Assembly: GCA_003450555.1 (NCBI GenBank)
Contig: DMFQ01000247.1
Span: 7,955 to 13,932, forward strand
Source: Ktedonobacter sp.
Lineage (GTDB): Bacteria > Chloroflexota > Ktedonobacteria > Ktedonobacterales > Ktedonobacteraceae
Direction: 5' to 3'
DNA: 5,978 nt
The translations under genes were made by a program, and so were the position numbers. The notes below the pieces were generated by a model. It did not search any database, had not been told where the DNA came from, and was given only the letters and a program-made list of their open reading frames with translations. Shown in pieces: positions 1 through 5,978 of the stretch (position 1 is its first letter; the number at the start of each line of letters is the position of its first letter).

Positions 1-45
1 ATAAAGTGTAGGCTCCATGGCATGACCATGGAGCCTACACTTTAT
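1..45 (-). terminator. Perfect 20-bp hairpin downstream of acs, probable (bidirectional) terminator
   Basis: Positions 1-20 are the exact reverse complement of 26-45, with a 5-nt loop (CATGA, 21-25). The hairpin lies 25 bases beyond the acs stop codon, where a terminator is expected. The arms end in ATAAAG and CTTTAT, so each strand has a short U-containing tail: TTTATT on the plus strand, and on the minus strand CTTTAT running into the window edge. This suggests a bidirectional terminator between acs and an unseen left neighbour. The true T-tract on the minus strand would lie outside the window, so termination is inferred from structure and position. Confidence 0.72.
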
Positions 46-70
46 TAGGGCAACTATGGGTCAATTGATG

Positions 71-2014
71 CTAAGCATCAAGCGTCGTGATGTCGCCTTC
101 AGGTTCACCAAGTTCTCTTGCGCGAACAACGCGTCGCATAATTTTACCCGATCGAGTCTTGGGTAAGCTTAGTACGAATTCAAGCTCGTCTGGCGTAGCG
201 AGAGAGCCAACCAATGCACGAACGTGATTCTTAAGCTCTTTCGCCAGCTCGTCTGATGGCTCGACGCCATTTTTGAGAATGACAAACACTTTGACTCGCT
301 CGCCTTTTATCTCATCTGGCTTGCCAATTGCCGCTGCCTCCGCCACTTTCGGATGACTCACAAGGCTCGACTCAATCTCCATTGAACCCAGACGGTGGCC
401 ACTGACCTTGATCACGTCGTCTACACGACCTTGAATACGGAAGTAACCCATGCTATCCATGGTCGCTGCATCACCAGCAAAGTAAACGTCTGGGATCGTA
501 TCCCAATACGTCTGGTAACGGGCAGGGTCACCAAAAATCGTGCGCATCTGGGCAGGCCATGGATGACGAATAATCAAGAAGCCACCTTTATCCTTGCCGA
601 CTGCTTTGCCGTTCTTGTCCACCACATCAGCCTCGATAGTGGGAAACGGGCGGCTTGCGCTACCCGGCTTGAGCGGAAGTATAGGTGTCGGGGTAATCAA
701 GATCATTCCCGTTTCAGTCTGCCACCAGGTGTCTACAATGGGCAATTCGTCGCGCCCGATATTCTTGCGATACCACATCCAGGCTTCTGGGTTGATCGGC
801 TCTCCCACCGTACCCAGCAAACGCAAGCTCGTAAGATCATGTTTGGCCGGCAATTCCTCGCCGAAGCGCATCAGGCTACGAATAGCAGTTGGGGCGGTGT
901 AGATGATGTTCACCTTGAACCTCTCGACAATACTCCAGAAGCGGTCGGCAGCCGGATATGTTGGTGTGCCTTCAAATAGCACAATGGTTGCTGCATTCAT
1001 CATTGGGCCATAAATAGTATAACTATGGCCTGTCACCCAGCCTATATCAGCGGTACACCAGAAAATGTCGCTCGGCTTGATATCAAACACTAATTTAGTC
1101 GTGGCGTAGGTCCCCACCGCGTAACCACCATGGACGTGTACAACTCCCTTTGGTTTACCCGTACTACCGCTGGTGTAAAGAATATAGAGGATATCCTCGC
1201 TGTCCATAGGCTCACAGGGTACGACAGTGTCTTCGGGAATTTCCTTCAGCAGATCGTCAAGGTACATATCGCGTCCCTGCTTCATCGCTACTTCTAGACC
1301 CGTGCGCCGAACGACGATTGTCTTTTCGATCGTAGGAGTCTCGGCAACTGCCTCGTCGGCAATTTTCTTAAGCTCGATAACTTTGTTTCCGCGATACCCA
1401 CCATCAGCAGTAAAGAGCACCTTGGCCTTACAGTCAATCATACGGTCGCGCAGTGAACTCGCCGCAAACCCCCCAAATACCACCATATGTGGCGCTCCTA
1501 AACGGGCCGATGCTAACACCGCCGCCACCAATTCAGGGATGAGAGGCATATAAATCGCCACTACGTCGCCCTTCTTCACACCCATATTTTGCAGCACCTT
1601 CGCCATACGGTTCGTCAGGGTGTACAATTCTTTGTACGTGAGAGTGCGAGTTGAGCCGTCGTCTGCTTCCCAGTAAAAAGCGATTTTGTCCTGGGTAGGA
1701 GTTCCTATGTACCGATCCAGGCAGTTATAGACGATGTTAAACTTTCCATCGGTGAACCACTTGAAGAACGGCTTGTTTGTCCACTCGAAAGTCGATTTCC
1801 ACGGTTCAAACCAGTGGAGTTCCTTCGCCATATCATCCCAAAACTCAAAGCTATTGGCTAATGACCATCGGTAGAATGCCTCGTAATCATCAAAGCCTTT
1901 GGACTTCATGTAGGCAGTGATATTCGCATTTTTTACAACATCGTCGGACGGTACAAATAGCCGATCTTCTATGAGGAAGCTGTCGGTATTCTCAAAACTG
2001 AGGTTGCTGCTCAT
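71..2014 (-). CDS. acs: Acetyl-CoA synthetase (AMP-forming acetate--CoA ligase)
   Basis: This cytosolic enzyme activates acetate to acetyl-CoA through an acetyl-adenylate, using ATP and CoA. The 647-residue protein has the normal family length. It shows an N-terminal ACS cap region (about 30-100), then the ATP phosphate-binding loop YTSGSTGKPKG (280-290), the WWQTETG motif (430-436) whose tryptophan restricts the pocket to acetate-sized acids in characterised enzymes, and the hinge GRVDDVIKVSGHRLG (529-543). The C-terminal PKTRSGKIMRR (618-628) contains the adenylation lysine K624, which is the site of inhibitory acetylation in characterised homologues. The start is supported by AGGAG (2026-2030), 11 nt upstream. 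The gene is divergent from the trp unit and ends just before a strong hairpin, so it appears monocistronic at least on its 5' side. A propionate-preferring relative cannot be fully excluded, but the length and the WWQTETG tryptophan favour acetate. Confidence 0.96.
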   Translation of the reverse strand: MSSNLSFENTDSFLIEDRLFVPSDDVVKNANITAYMKSKGFDDYEAFYRWSLANSFEFWDDMAKELHWFEPWKSTFEWTNKPFFKWFTDGKFNIVYNCLDRYIGTPTQDKIAFYWEADDGSTRTLTYKELYTLTNRMAKVLQNMGVKKGDVVAIYMPLIPELVAAVLASARLGAPHMVVFGGFAASSLRDRMIDCKAKVLFTADGGYRGNKVIELKKIADEAVAETPTIEKTIVVRRTGLEVAMKQGRDMYLDDLLKEIPEDTVVPCEPMDSEDILYILYTSGSTGKPKGVVHVHGGYAVGTYATTKLVFDIKPSDIFWCTADIGWVTGHSYTIYGPMMNAATIVLFEGTPTYPAADRFWSIVERFKVNIIYTAPTAIRSLMRFGEELPAKHDLTSLRLLGTVGEPINPEAWMWYRKNIGRDELPIVDTWWQTETGMILITPTPILPLKPGSASRPFPTIEADVVDKNGKAVGKDKGGFLIIRHPWPAQMRTIFGDPARYQTYWDTIPDVYFAGDAATMDSMGYFRIQGRVDDVIKVSGHRLGSMEIESSLVSHPKVAEAAAIGKPDEIKGERVKVFVILKNGVEPSDELAKELKNHVRALVGSLATPDELEFVLSLPKTRSGKIMRRVVRARELGEPEGDITTLDA

Positions 2015-2025
2015 ACTAGGTTGTT

Positions 2026-2030
2026 CTCCT
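2026..2030 (-). promoter_or_regulatory. Shine-Dalgarno of acs
   Basis: On the minus strand the sequence reads AGGAG, 11 nt before the ATG at 2014. The spacing is a little long but usable, and it supports this start codon. Confidence 0.65.
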
Positions 2031-2105
2031 AACTATGCTCTAAAAATATTACTACATGGAAATGTCTCCATTGACGCTGAGCATCTAGCTCGTGAGATAT
2101 ATTTA

Positions 2106-2134
2106 ATAGTACTTGATGCACCAACTAATGTCAA
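2106..2134 (-). promoter_or_regulatory. Candidate acs promoter
   Basis: Read on the minus strand, a perfect -35 hexamer TTGACA (2129-2134) is followed after 17 nt by TACTAT (2106-2111), which matches four of the six bases of the -10 consensus. Transcription would begin near 2098, giving an acs leader of about 85 nt. A second minus-strand TTGACA lies at 2235-2240, with a weaker TATTAG (2213-2218) at 16-nt spacing, and could be an alternative promoter. The call rests on hexamer matching only. Confidence 0.4.
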
Positions 2135-2274
2135 CATAAAAATAGCATGAAGCCCGTTCTCATGTGCAATTGGCCCGGTAAGTCCGTTTCATATTGCATA
2201 GTGGAGAAAACTCTAATATTGAGGGGAAAGCGACTGTCAAGATAGTTTTTATTCACAAAAAGATGGAAAAGCAC

Positions 2275-2303
2275 TTGACACAATCGCAAATCACCCTTAT
2301 ACT
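2275..2303 (+). promoter_or_regulatory. Sigma-70-type promoter of the trpS-trpE-trpG unit
   Basis: A consensus -35 TTGACA (2275-2280) is separated by exactly 17 nt from TATACT (2298-2303), which matches five of the six bases of TATAAT. The expected start of transcription is about 2308-2310, some 30 nt before the base of T-box Stem I. That is the arrangement expected for a T-box leader. The promoter looks strong and shows no obvious operator. Control is therefore probably exerted after initiation, by the riboswitch. Confidence 0.82.
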
Positions 2304-2415
2304 TTCTACAAGTACAAAAGAATAGCTGAAAACTACGAACAGGAAGAGTATACGTTCTTGCAACGGGAACAGAGAGTCGGGACAGGTGGAAACCGATACC
2401 AACGCAATCGTAGAA

Positions 2416-2418
2416 TGG
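2416..2418 (+). promoter_or_regulatory. T-box specifier codon UGG (Trp)
   Basis: The triplet TGG sits in the 3' strand of the internal specifier loop of Stem I, right after GAA and bounded by the helices CGTA/TACG above and CCTG/CAGG below. This is the standard position for pairing with a tRNA anticodon, here CCA of tRNA-Trp. Another TGG at 2422-2424 overlaps the lower helix, so it is not the specifier. Confidence 0.9.
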
Positions 2419-2627
2419 GCCTGGGAGTCAGAGCACGAATGCCCTGCAGGATATCATTCTGCAACAGCTAGTAGTCTCTTGCGGAACGTCCCCCGTTATC
2501 GAGGACAGGATATCATCCATGCTATCTGTATAGTTTGTTCTAATGAAGACAGCATCATGGATTGTATCCGGCAATAAGGGATTATCTATCTGTTTCCTGT
2601 AAAGGGAGCGAAAAGATAATCTGAACC

Positions 2628-2664
2628 AGGGTGGTACCACGAAAGCTTTACGTCTCTCGTCCCT
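2628..2664 (+). promoter_or_regulatory. T-box antiterminator element
   Basis: The conserved T-box sequence AGGGTGGTACCACG occupies 2628-2641. AGGG (2628-2631) pairs with CCCT (2661-2664). The 7-nt bulge TGGTACC (2632-2638) contains the UGGU that contacts the tRNA acceptor end. ACGA (2639-2642) pairs with TCGT (2657-2660), and AG (2644-2645) with CT (2654-2655) around one mismatch. The 3' strand shares bases 2654-2663 with the terminator, so the two folds are mutually exclusive. Confidence 0.93.
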
Positions 2665-2689
2665 ATAGTGGGAAGAGTGGCGTTTTTTT
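2651..2689 (+). terminator. Intrinsic terminator of the T-box leader
   Basis: The 5' arm 2651-2663 pairs with 2670-2682: CGTC with GGCG (one T-G wobble), CTC with GAG, and TCCC with GGGA, with two internal mismatches and a 6-nt loop. It is followed directly by seven T residues (2683-2689). This is the regulated off-state, reached when tRNA-Trp is charged and the antiterminator is not stabilised. Confidence 0.9.
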
Positions 2690-2715
2690 ATGGCAGTTTT
2701 ACGTAGTATGTCGAT

Positions 2716-2720
2716 GGAGG
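2716..2720 (+). promoter_or_regulatory. Shine-Dalgarno of trpS
   Basis: GGAGG lies 11 nt before the ATG at 2732 and after the regulated terminator. It supports the ATG at 2732 rather than the in-frame GTG at 2795, which has no comparable site upstream. Confidence 0.7.
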
Positions 2721-2731
2721 AATGAGCAATT

Positions 2732-3781
2732 ATGCCAATTGAAATGAATCAGGATATCAAATTAGAGCTAACCAGCTTAAAGACAGAGGCACAGGTGAAA
2801 AAACGTGTTTTCTCTGGTGTACAGCCGACAGGTAATCTCCATTTAGGCAACTACCTGGGAGCTATTCGCAACTGGGTAGCAGCACAGGCAGAATATGACA
2901 ACATTTTCTGTATTGTTGACCTGCATGCCATTACCGTACCTATGGATCCGCGCGAGCTGCACCTGAGTATCCGCCAGCTCGCGGCATTGTACCTGGCCTG
3001 CGGACTGGATACACGCTACTGCAAACTGTTTGTCCAATCACATGTCCACCAACATGCTGAGATGAGCTGGATCATGAACTGTTTCACACCGATGGGTTGG
3101 TTAAACCGTATGACCCAGTTCAAATCGAAGGCGGGCGAGAACACGGACACTGTCAGCACGGGTCTCTATTGCTACCCAACCTTGATGGCTTGTGACATTT
3201 TGTTGTATCAAACCAATCTTGTGCCTGTAGGAGACGATCAACGCCAGCACATAGAGTTTACACGCGACCTGGCGCAGCGCTTCAACAGTTTATATGGGCA
3301 GCAGGTATTCACCATTCCAGAACCACAGATACGCAAGGCAGGCGCGCGCATCATGTCGCTTGATGACCCGACAAACAAGATGAGCAAGAGTGATCCAAAC
3401 GACGGTTCTCGTATCAATTTGCTCGATGATCCGAAGACGATCAAAAAGAAGATCGCGCGCTCCACGACGGACTCGCTACGCCTGGTTACATTTGATCCCG
3501 AGCGGCCTGGGATTACCAACCTGCTGACCATCTACCAATTGTTGACTGGGAAGTCAGAGCAAGAGATCGAGGCAGAATTCGCCGGGAAAGGGTATGGCGA
3601 CTTTAAGTCGGCTCTTACCGAGCAGTTGGTAGCAACCCTCGAACCAATTCAGCAGCGCTACCGTGTGCTCATGAATGATCTACCCACGTTAGAGTCTATT
3701 CTCAAGCAGGGAGCAGACGAGGTTCGCCCGGCGGCGGAAGCTACGCTACAACATGTCAAAGATGTAATAGGATTGGGATAG
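2732..3781 (+). CDS. trpS: Tryptophanyl-tRNA synthetase (TrpRS)
   Basis: This cytosolic class I aminoacyl-tRNA synthetase charges tRNA-Trp with tryptophan using ATP. The 349-residue product shows the HIGH-type signature in PTGNLHLGNY (32-41), conserved CDILLYQ (154-160) and VGDDQ (166-170) in the active-site fold, and the KMSKS loop at 216-220 followed by DPND. The conserved core begins at KKRVFSGVQPTG (about 23-34). The predicted N-terminus is therefore some 20 residues longer than many TrpRS proteins. A GTG at codon 22 would remove this extension but lacks a good ribosome site, so ATG 2732 is preferred. The gene is the first one behind the Trp T-box and is followed on the same strand by trpE and trpG. 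Its expression is expected to rise when tRNA-Trp is uncharged. Confidence 0.97.
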   Translation: MPIEMNQDIKLELTSLKTEAQVKKRVFSGVQPTGNLHLGNYLGAIRNWVAAQAEYDNIFCIVDLHAITVPMDPRELHLSIRQLAALYLACGLDTRYCKLFVQSHVHQHAEMSWIMNCFTPMGWLNRMTQFKSKAGENTDTVSTGLYCYPTLMACDILLYQTNLVPVGDDQRQHIEFTRDLAQRFNSLYGQQVFTIPEPQIRKAGARIMSLDDPTNKMSKSDPNDGSRINLLDDPKTIKKKIARSTTDSLRLVTFDPERPGITNLLTIYQLLTGKSEQEIEAEFAGKGYGDFKSALTEQLVATLEPIQQRYRVLMNDLPTLESILKQGADEVRPAAEATLQHVKDVIGLG

Positions 3782-3786
3782 TTGTT

Positions 3787-3843
3787 CAGTGAACCCGGAA
3801 CCTGGAGGTAGTGCTAACCCCGATACCTTCACCTGGTTCACTG
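3787..3843 (+). repeat. Nested inverted repeat in the trpS-trpE spacer
   Basis: CAGTGAACC (3787-3795) is the perfect reverse complement of GGTTCACTG (3835-3843). Inside it, GGAGGTA (3804-3810) pairs with TACCTTC (3824-3830) with one G-T wobble, leaving a 13-nt loop. The two helices are separated by 8 nt and 4 nt and would form a 57-nt elongated hairpin starting 6 nt after the trpS stop. No T-run follows, so it is not a typical intrinsic terminator. It could be an RNA-processing or stability element, or a protein-binding site. Its function is unknown. Confidence 0.6.
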
Positions 3844-3921
3844 GATGAAGCCAGGAAAAATGCGGCCTTTGGTGACTGTCTAATTAAGAGCTAGGTTCAT
3901 TGTAATGATTGTAATGAAAGT

Positions 3922-3926
3922 AAGGA
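3922..3926 (+). promoter_or_regulatory. Shine-Dalgarno that decides the trpE start
   Basis: AAGGA lies 5 nt before the ATG at 3932. The upstream in-frame ATGs at 3905 and 3914 have no comparable site, and the protein from 3932 begins MYYPTFDEI, resembling usual TrpE N-termini. The start at 3932 is therefore preferred. Confidence 0.65.
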
Positions 3927-3931
3927 CGAAT

Positions 3932-5569
3932 ATGTATTACCCAACGTTCGACGAGATCAGGCAACTGCGGGATGCAGAAACAGCCCCGGCTGTCGCAACA
4001 ACTGGCAGGCCGCTCCTGCCTCTCTACTGCGACATCCTGGCTGACCTGGAGACACCCGTCTCGGCTTATTGTAAAGCTGCGCAAGGCCCGTACAGTTTTC
4101 TCTTAGAGAGCGTCACTGGTGGTGAGCGTGTCGGCCGCTATTCATTTATTGGCATCGACCCCTACATGGTTATTATTCATCGGGGAGATAAAGCGACCGT
4201 CTATCAAACAGAGCAAGCGCTCTTACAAGAAAAGGCAGGCACTTCCCTCACTACGTTAACGTCTTGTACTCAGGACATTCCTTGTCATGACCCATTAAGC
4301 TTGGTAGAGGCCGAACTTGGACAGTATCGCCTGATTACACCTACATCTGTCTCTCAGGATGAGCTGCCGCGCTTCCATGGAGGCGCTGTCGGCTATCTGT
4401 CATACGAAGCAGCGGCAAGTTTTGAGCATCTCCCCGTACCTGAGAAAAATGAGCTTGGATTACCGCTGGCCGTCTTTTGCTTTACTGAAACGGTGTTGGT
4501 CTTCGATCATGTCAAACATCGGGCCAGGATTGTCACCCACTTGCATCTCGATGCACCGGACTTAGACGCCGAATACCAGCGTGGTAAGGACATACTGGAC
4601 ATTATCCAAAAGCGCTTGCGACAACCGGTGCTTTTGCCTGAGGAGCCTGCACCTCTTGTCGATGCAGCAGCATTGCAGGTTACATCGAACCGGACGCAAA
4701 GCGAATTTGAGGAGATGGTACGCCTCTCCATAGCCTACATCAAGGCGGGAGATGTCTTTCAGGTTGTGCCATCACAGCGACTCAGCCGCCATGTCAATGC
4801 GGCACCCTTTACCGTCTATCGAGCTTTGCGAGCCATTAATCCTTCTCCCTATATGTTCTTTCTCGATCTGCATGACTTTCACATCGTAGGCGCATCACCA
4901 GAATTACTGGTTCGCTTCGAGGACAACGAAGTAACGATTCGGCCAATAGCCGGTACACGTCCACGGGGAACCGACAGGTTAAAAGATGAAGATTTCGCCC
5001 AAGAACTGAAAAACGATCCCAAGGAAAGAGCTGAGCATGTGATGCTGGTCGACCTCGCGCGTAACGATGTAGGGCGCGTGAGCACACCTGGCAGTATCCA
5101 GGTCAGCGAATTGATGGAGATCGAACGCTACTCGCATGTGATGCATTTGGTTTCCAATATCACCGGTCAACTTCGTAAGGATGTCACTCCTTATGATGCA
5201 CTTAGAGCAGGGTTTCCAGCGGGTACGGTCTCTGGCGCTCCCAAAATACGAGCGATGGAGATCATCAGCGAGTTAGAGGGAGAACAACGCGGCGTCTATG
5301 CAGGCGCGGTAGGGTATTTCAGCTACTCTAAGAACCAGGAGACAGCCATTGCCTTGCGCACGATGGTGATGAAAGATGGTCGTGCTTATATACAAGCAGG
5401 CTGTGGAGTGGTAGCTGATTCTGATCCCGCGGCTGAATACCAGGAAAGCCTGAACAAAGCCAGGGCTTTGCTGCGCGCCCTCGACGAGGCCGAGTTTATC
5501 GCCAACGAACACAGACGCGGTTCGCTACTTGAATGGGATGCAACGTTGGAGCAGGCCACTGTTGTATAA
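3932..5569 (+). CDS. trpE: Anthranilate synthase component I
   Basis: With TrpG, this enzyme converts chorismate and glutamine-derived ammonia to anthranilate, the first committed step of tryptophan synthesis. The start at 3932 gives 545 residues, and the longest open frame (from 3905) gives 554. The N-terminal regulatory domain contains the LLES motif (about 57-60, in [10 protein letters not shown]) that takes part in Trp feedback inhibition in characterised TrpE. The chorismate-binding domain (about 255-520) shows [18 protein letters not shown] (about 336-346), [18 protein letters not shown], the [10 protein letters not shown] loop (about 429-438) and the C-terminal [12 protein letters not shown]. 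All are family hallmarks. It lies 150 nt after trpS and 47 nt before trpG, with no convincing promoter of its own, so co-transcription from the T-box promoter is inferred. PabB and isochorismate synthases share the fold, but the LLES motif, trpS linkage and T-box favour TrpE. Confidence 0.96.
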   Translation: MYYPTFDEIRQLRDAETAPAVATTGRPLLPLYCDILADLETPVSAYCKAAQGPYSFLLESVTGGERVGRYSFIGIDPYMVIIHRGDKATVYQTEQALLQEKAGTSLTTLTSCTQDIPCHDPLSLVEAELGQYRLITPTSVSQDELPRFHGGAVGYLSYEAAASFEHLPVPEKNELGLPLAVFCFTETVLVFDHVKHRARIVTHLHLDAPDLDAEYQRGKDILDIIQKRLRQPVLLPEEPAPLVDAAALQVTSNRTQSEFEEMVRLSIAYIKAGDVFQVVPSQRLSRHVNAAPFTVYRALRAINPSPYMFFLDLHDFHIVGASPELLVRFEDNEVTIRPIAGTRPRGTDRLKDEDFAQELKNDPKERAEHVMLVDLARNDVGRVSTPGSIQVSELMEIERYSHVMHLVSNITGQLRKDVTPYDALRAGFPAGTVSGAPKIRAMEIISELEGEQRGVYAGAVGYFSYSKNQETAIALRTMVMKDGRAYIQAGCGVVADSDPAAEYQESLNKARALLRALDEAEFIANEHRRGSLLEWDATLEQATVV

Positions 5570-5605
5570 ACGATTGTACCAACGTTCCTGGCAAGCTAAT
5601 GATGT

Positions 5606-5610
5606 GGGAG
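5606..5610 (+). promoter_or_regulatory. Shine-Dalgarno of trpG
   Basis: GGGAG lies 6 nt before the ATG at 5617 within the 47-nt trpE-trpG spacer. It gives trpG its own ribosome site and supports this start. Confidence 0.65.
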
Positions 5611-5616
5611 AATAGT

Positions 5617-5978
5617 ATGCTATTATTGATAGACAATTACGATAGTTTTACCTACAATTTGTACCAGTACCTGGCGGAACTTGGCACCGAAATCGCTGTA
5701 TACCGGAACGACCAGATCACGCTTGAGTACATCGAGGCAATGCAGCCCGATTACATTGTCATATCACCGGGACCCTGTACCCCAAACGAAGCGGGCTTGT
5801 CTTGCCAGATCATCAATACCTTTGGTACACGCATTCCCATATTAGGGGTATGCCTGGGACACCAGGCCATTGGGCAGGTCTATGGTGGCAAGGTTGTGCG
5901 CGCGCCAGAACCGATGCATGGTAAAACAACTCCGATATTCCACCTGGGAGAAGGTGTGTTTCAAAACCTCCCTGTACC
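5617..5978 (+). CDS. trpG: Anthranilate synthase component II (glutamine amidotransferase), 3' end beyond the window
   Basis: This subunit hydrolyses glutamine and passes ammonia to TrpE. About 120 residues are visible, translated directly from the DNA. The N-terminus is [19 protein letters not shown], followed by the oxyanion-region motif [11 protein letters not shown] (50-60) and the class I amidotransferase nucleophile elbow [10 protein letters not shown] with Cys79 (codon 5851-5853). HGKT follows at 101-104. These fit TrpG/PabA proteins of about 190-200 residues, so more than a third, including the catalytic His and Glu, lies past the edge. The position directly after trpE identifies it as TrpG, though in some bacteria the same protein also serves PabB. 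It is probably co-transcribed with trpS and trpE, and the frame is intact up to the window end. Confidence 0.95.
   Translation, partial: MLLLIDNYDSFTYNLYQYLAELGTEIAVYRNDQITLEYIEAMQPDYIVISPGPCTPNEAGLSCQIINTFGTRIPILGVCLGHQAIGQVYGGKVVRAPEPMHGKTTPIFHLGEGVFQNLPV

Larger units (their letters stand above)
2331..2690 (+). ncRNA. T-box riboswitch (tRNA-Trp-sensing leader) upstream of trpS
   Basis: This cis-acting leader senses the charging state of tRNA-Trp. Stem I can be traced by pairing: lower helix CAGG 2340-2343 with CCTG 2420-2423, then TACG 2351-2354 with CGTA 2409-2412, then TTGC 2358-2361 with GCAA 2404-2407. The specifier loop is AAGAGTA (2344-2350) opposite GAATGGG (2413-2419), placing UGG (Trp) at 2416-2418 directly after the conserved GAA. 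The distal arm has the AGAGAG bulge (2371-2376), TCGG 2377-2380 paired with CCGA 2393-2396, and AGGTG in the terminal loop, as in canonical T-boxes. Stem III is GATTATCT 2580-2587 paired with AGATAATC 2614-2621. The antiterminator and terminator follow. The Trp specifier agrees with the downstream trpS, trpE and trpG. By analogy with known T-boxes, uncharged tRNA-Trp should promote read-through. Confidence 0.96.

Noticed and set aside
395..1553. Long plus-strand open frames opposite acs (around 395-979, 594-902 and 1227-1553)
   Set aside because: They are antisense shadows of a fully conserved acs frame, with no recognisable domains or ribosome sites.
2146..2164. Short inverted repeat CATGA/TCATG as a possible operator in the divergent promoter region
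   Set aside because: Only 5 bp per arm around a 9-nt loop. This is expected by chance, and no known regulator motif is recognisable.
2386..2577. A 63-codon GTG-initiated frame with two Trp codons near its start, resembling a trp leader peptide
   Set aside because: It lies inside T-box Stem I and the Stem II region. Its first TGG is the specifier and its second overlaps the lower Stem I helix. There is no convincing ribosome site, and the T-box explains the Trp codons.
3787..3843. The trpS-trpE hairpin as an intrinsic terminator or a second T-box
   Set aside because: No T-run follows the stem, and the AGGGTGG-type T-box sequence and a specifier loop are absent.
3845..3883. A 12-codon frame (starting ATG AAG CCA) between trpS and trpE as a possible leader peptide
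   Set aside because: It has no Trp codon and no Shine-Dalgarno, and no attenuator-terminator follows.
4507..5512. Minus-strand open frames opposite trpE
   Set aside because: They overlap the conserved trpE coding sequence and carry no family motif, so they are shadows.
1..5978. Mobile element, CRISPR array, tRNA gene or a novel multi-gene system
   Set aside because: No transposase, repeat-spacer pattern, cloverleaf or unfamiliar gene cluster is visible. All coding sequence belongs to acs, trpS, trpE or trpG.

Overview
This window reads as chromosomal housekeeping DNA from a bacterium of balanced base composition. It holds two divergent transcription units: acetyl-CoA synthetase on the minus strand (71-2014) and a tryptophan unit, trpS-trpE-trpG, on the plus strand (2732 to the right edge). 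The Trp unit is preceded by a textbook T-box tRNA-sensing leader. T-box leaders are mainly found in Firmicutes, Actinobacteria, Chloroflexota and a few other lineages. The gene mix and protein style would suit a Chloroflexota member of the Ktedonobacteria type, but that is a low-confidence inference because no marker gene is present.

Left part: a perfect 20-bp hairpin (1-45) closes the acs unit. The acs gene is complete, with all adenylate-forming motifs, and is read leftwards from a Shine-Dalgarno at 2026-2030. Candidate minus-strand promoters lie at 2106-2134 and, more weakly, at 2213-2240.

Centre (2275-2731): a near-consensus promoter (TTGACA, 17-nt spacer, TATACT) drives a roughly 380-nt leader. 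The leader contains T-box Stem I with a UGG (Trp) specifier at 2416-2418, an unusually long Stem II region, Stem III at 2580-2621, an antiterminator with the T-box motif at 2628-2664, and a competing intrinsic terminator at 2651-2689. The expected logic is that uncharged tRNA-Trp pairs with UGG and with the UGGU bulge, stabilises the antiterminator and turns on the genes downstream.

Right part: trpS (tryptophanyl-tRNA synthetase), then a 150-nt spacer holding a nested inverted repeat but no T-tract, then trpE (anthranilate synthase component I, with the LLES feedback-inhibition motif), then trpG (glutamine amidotransferase component II), cut by the window edge. The layout implies that one tRNA-Trp sensor sets both Trp charging capacity (TrpS) and Trp synthesis (TrpE/TrpG), with allosteric feedback on TrpE as a second layer. 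I found no mobile element, CRISPR array or novel defence-type system. The most interesting material is RNA-level: the T-box architecture and the structured trpS-trpE spacer.
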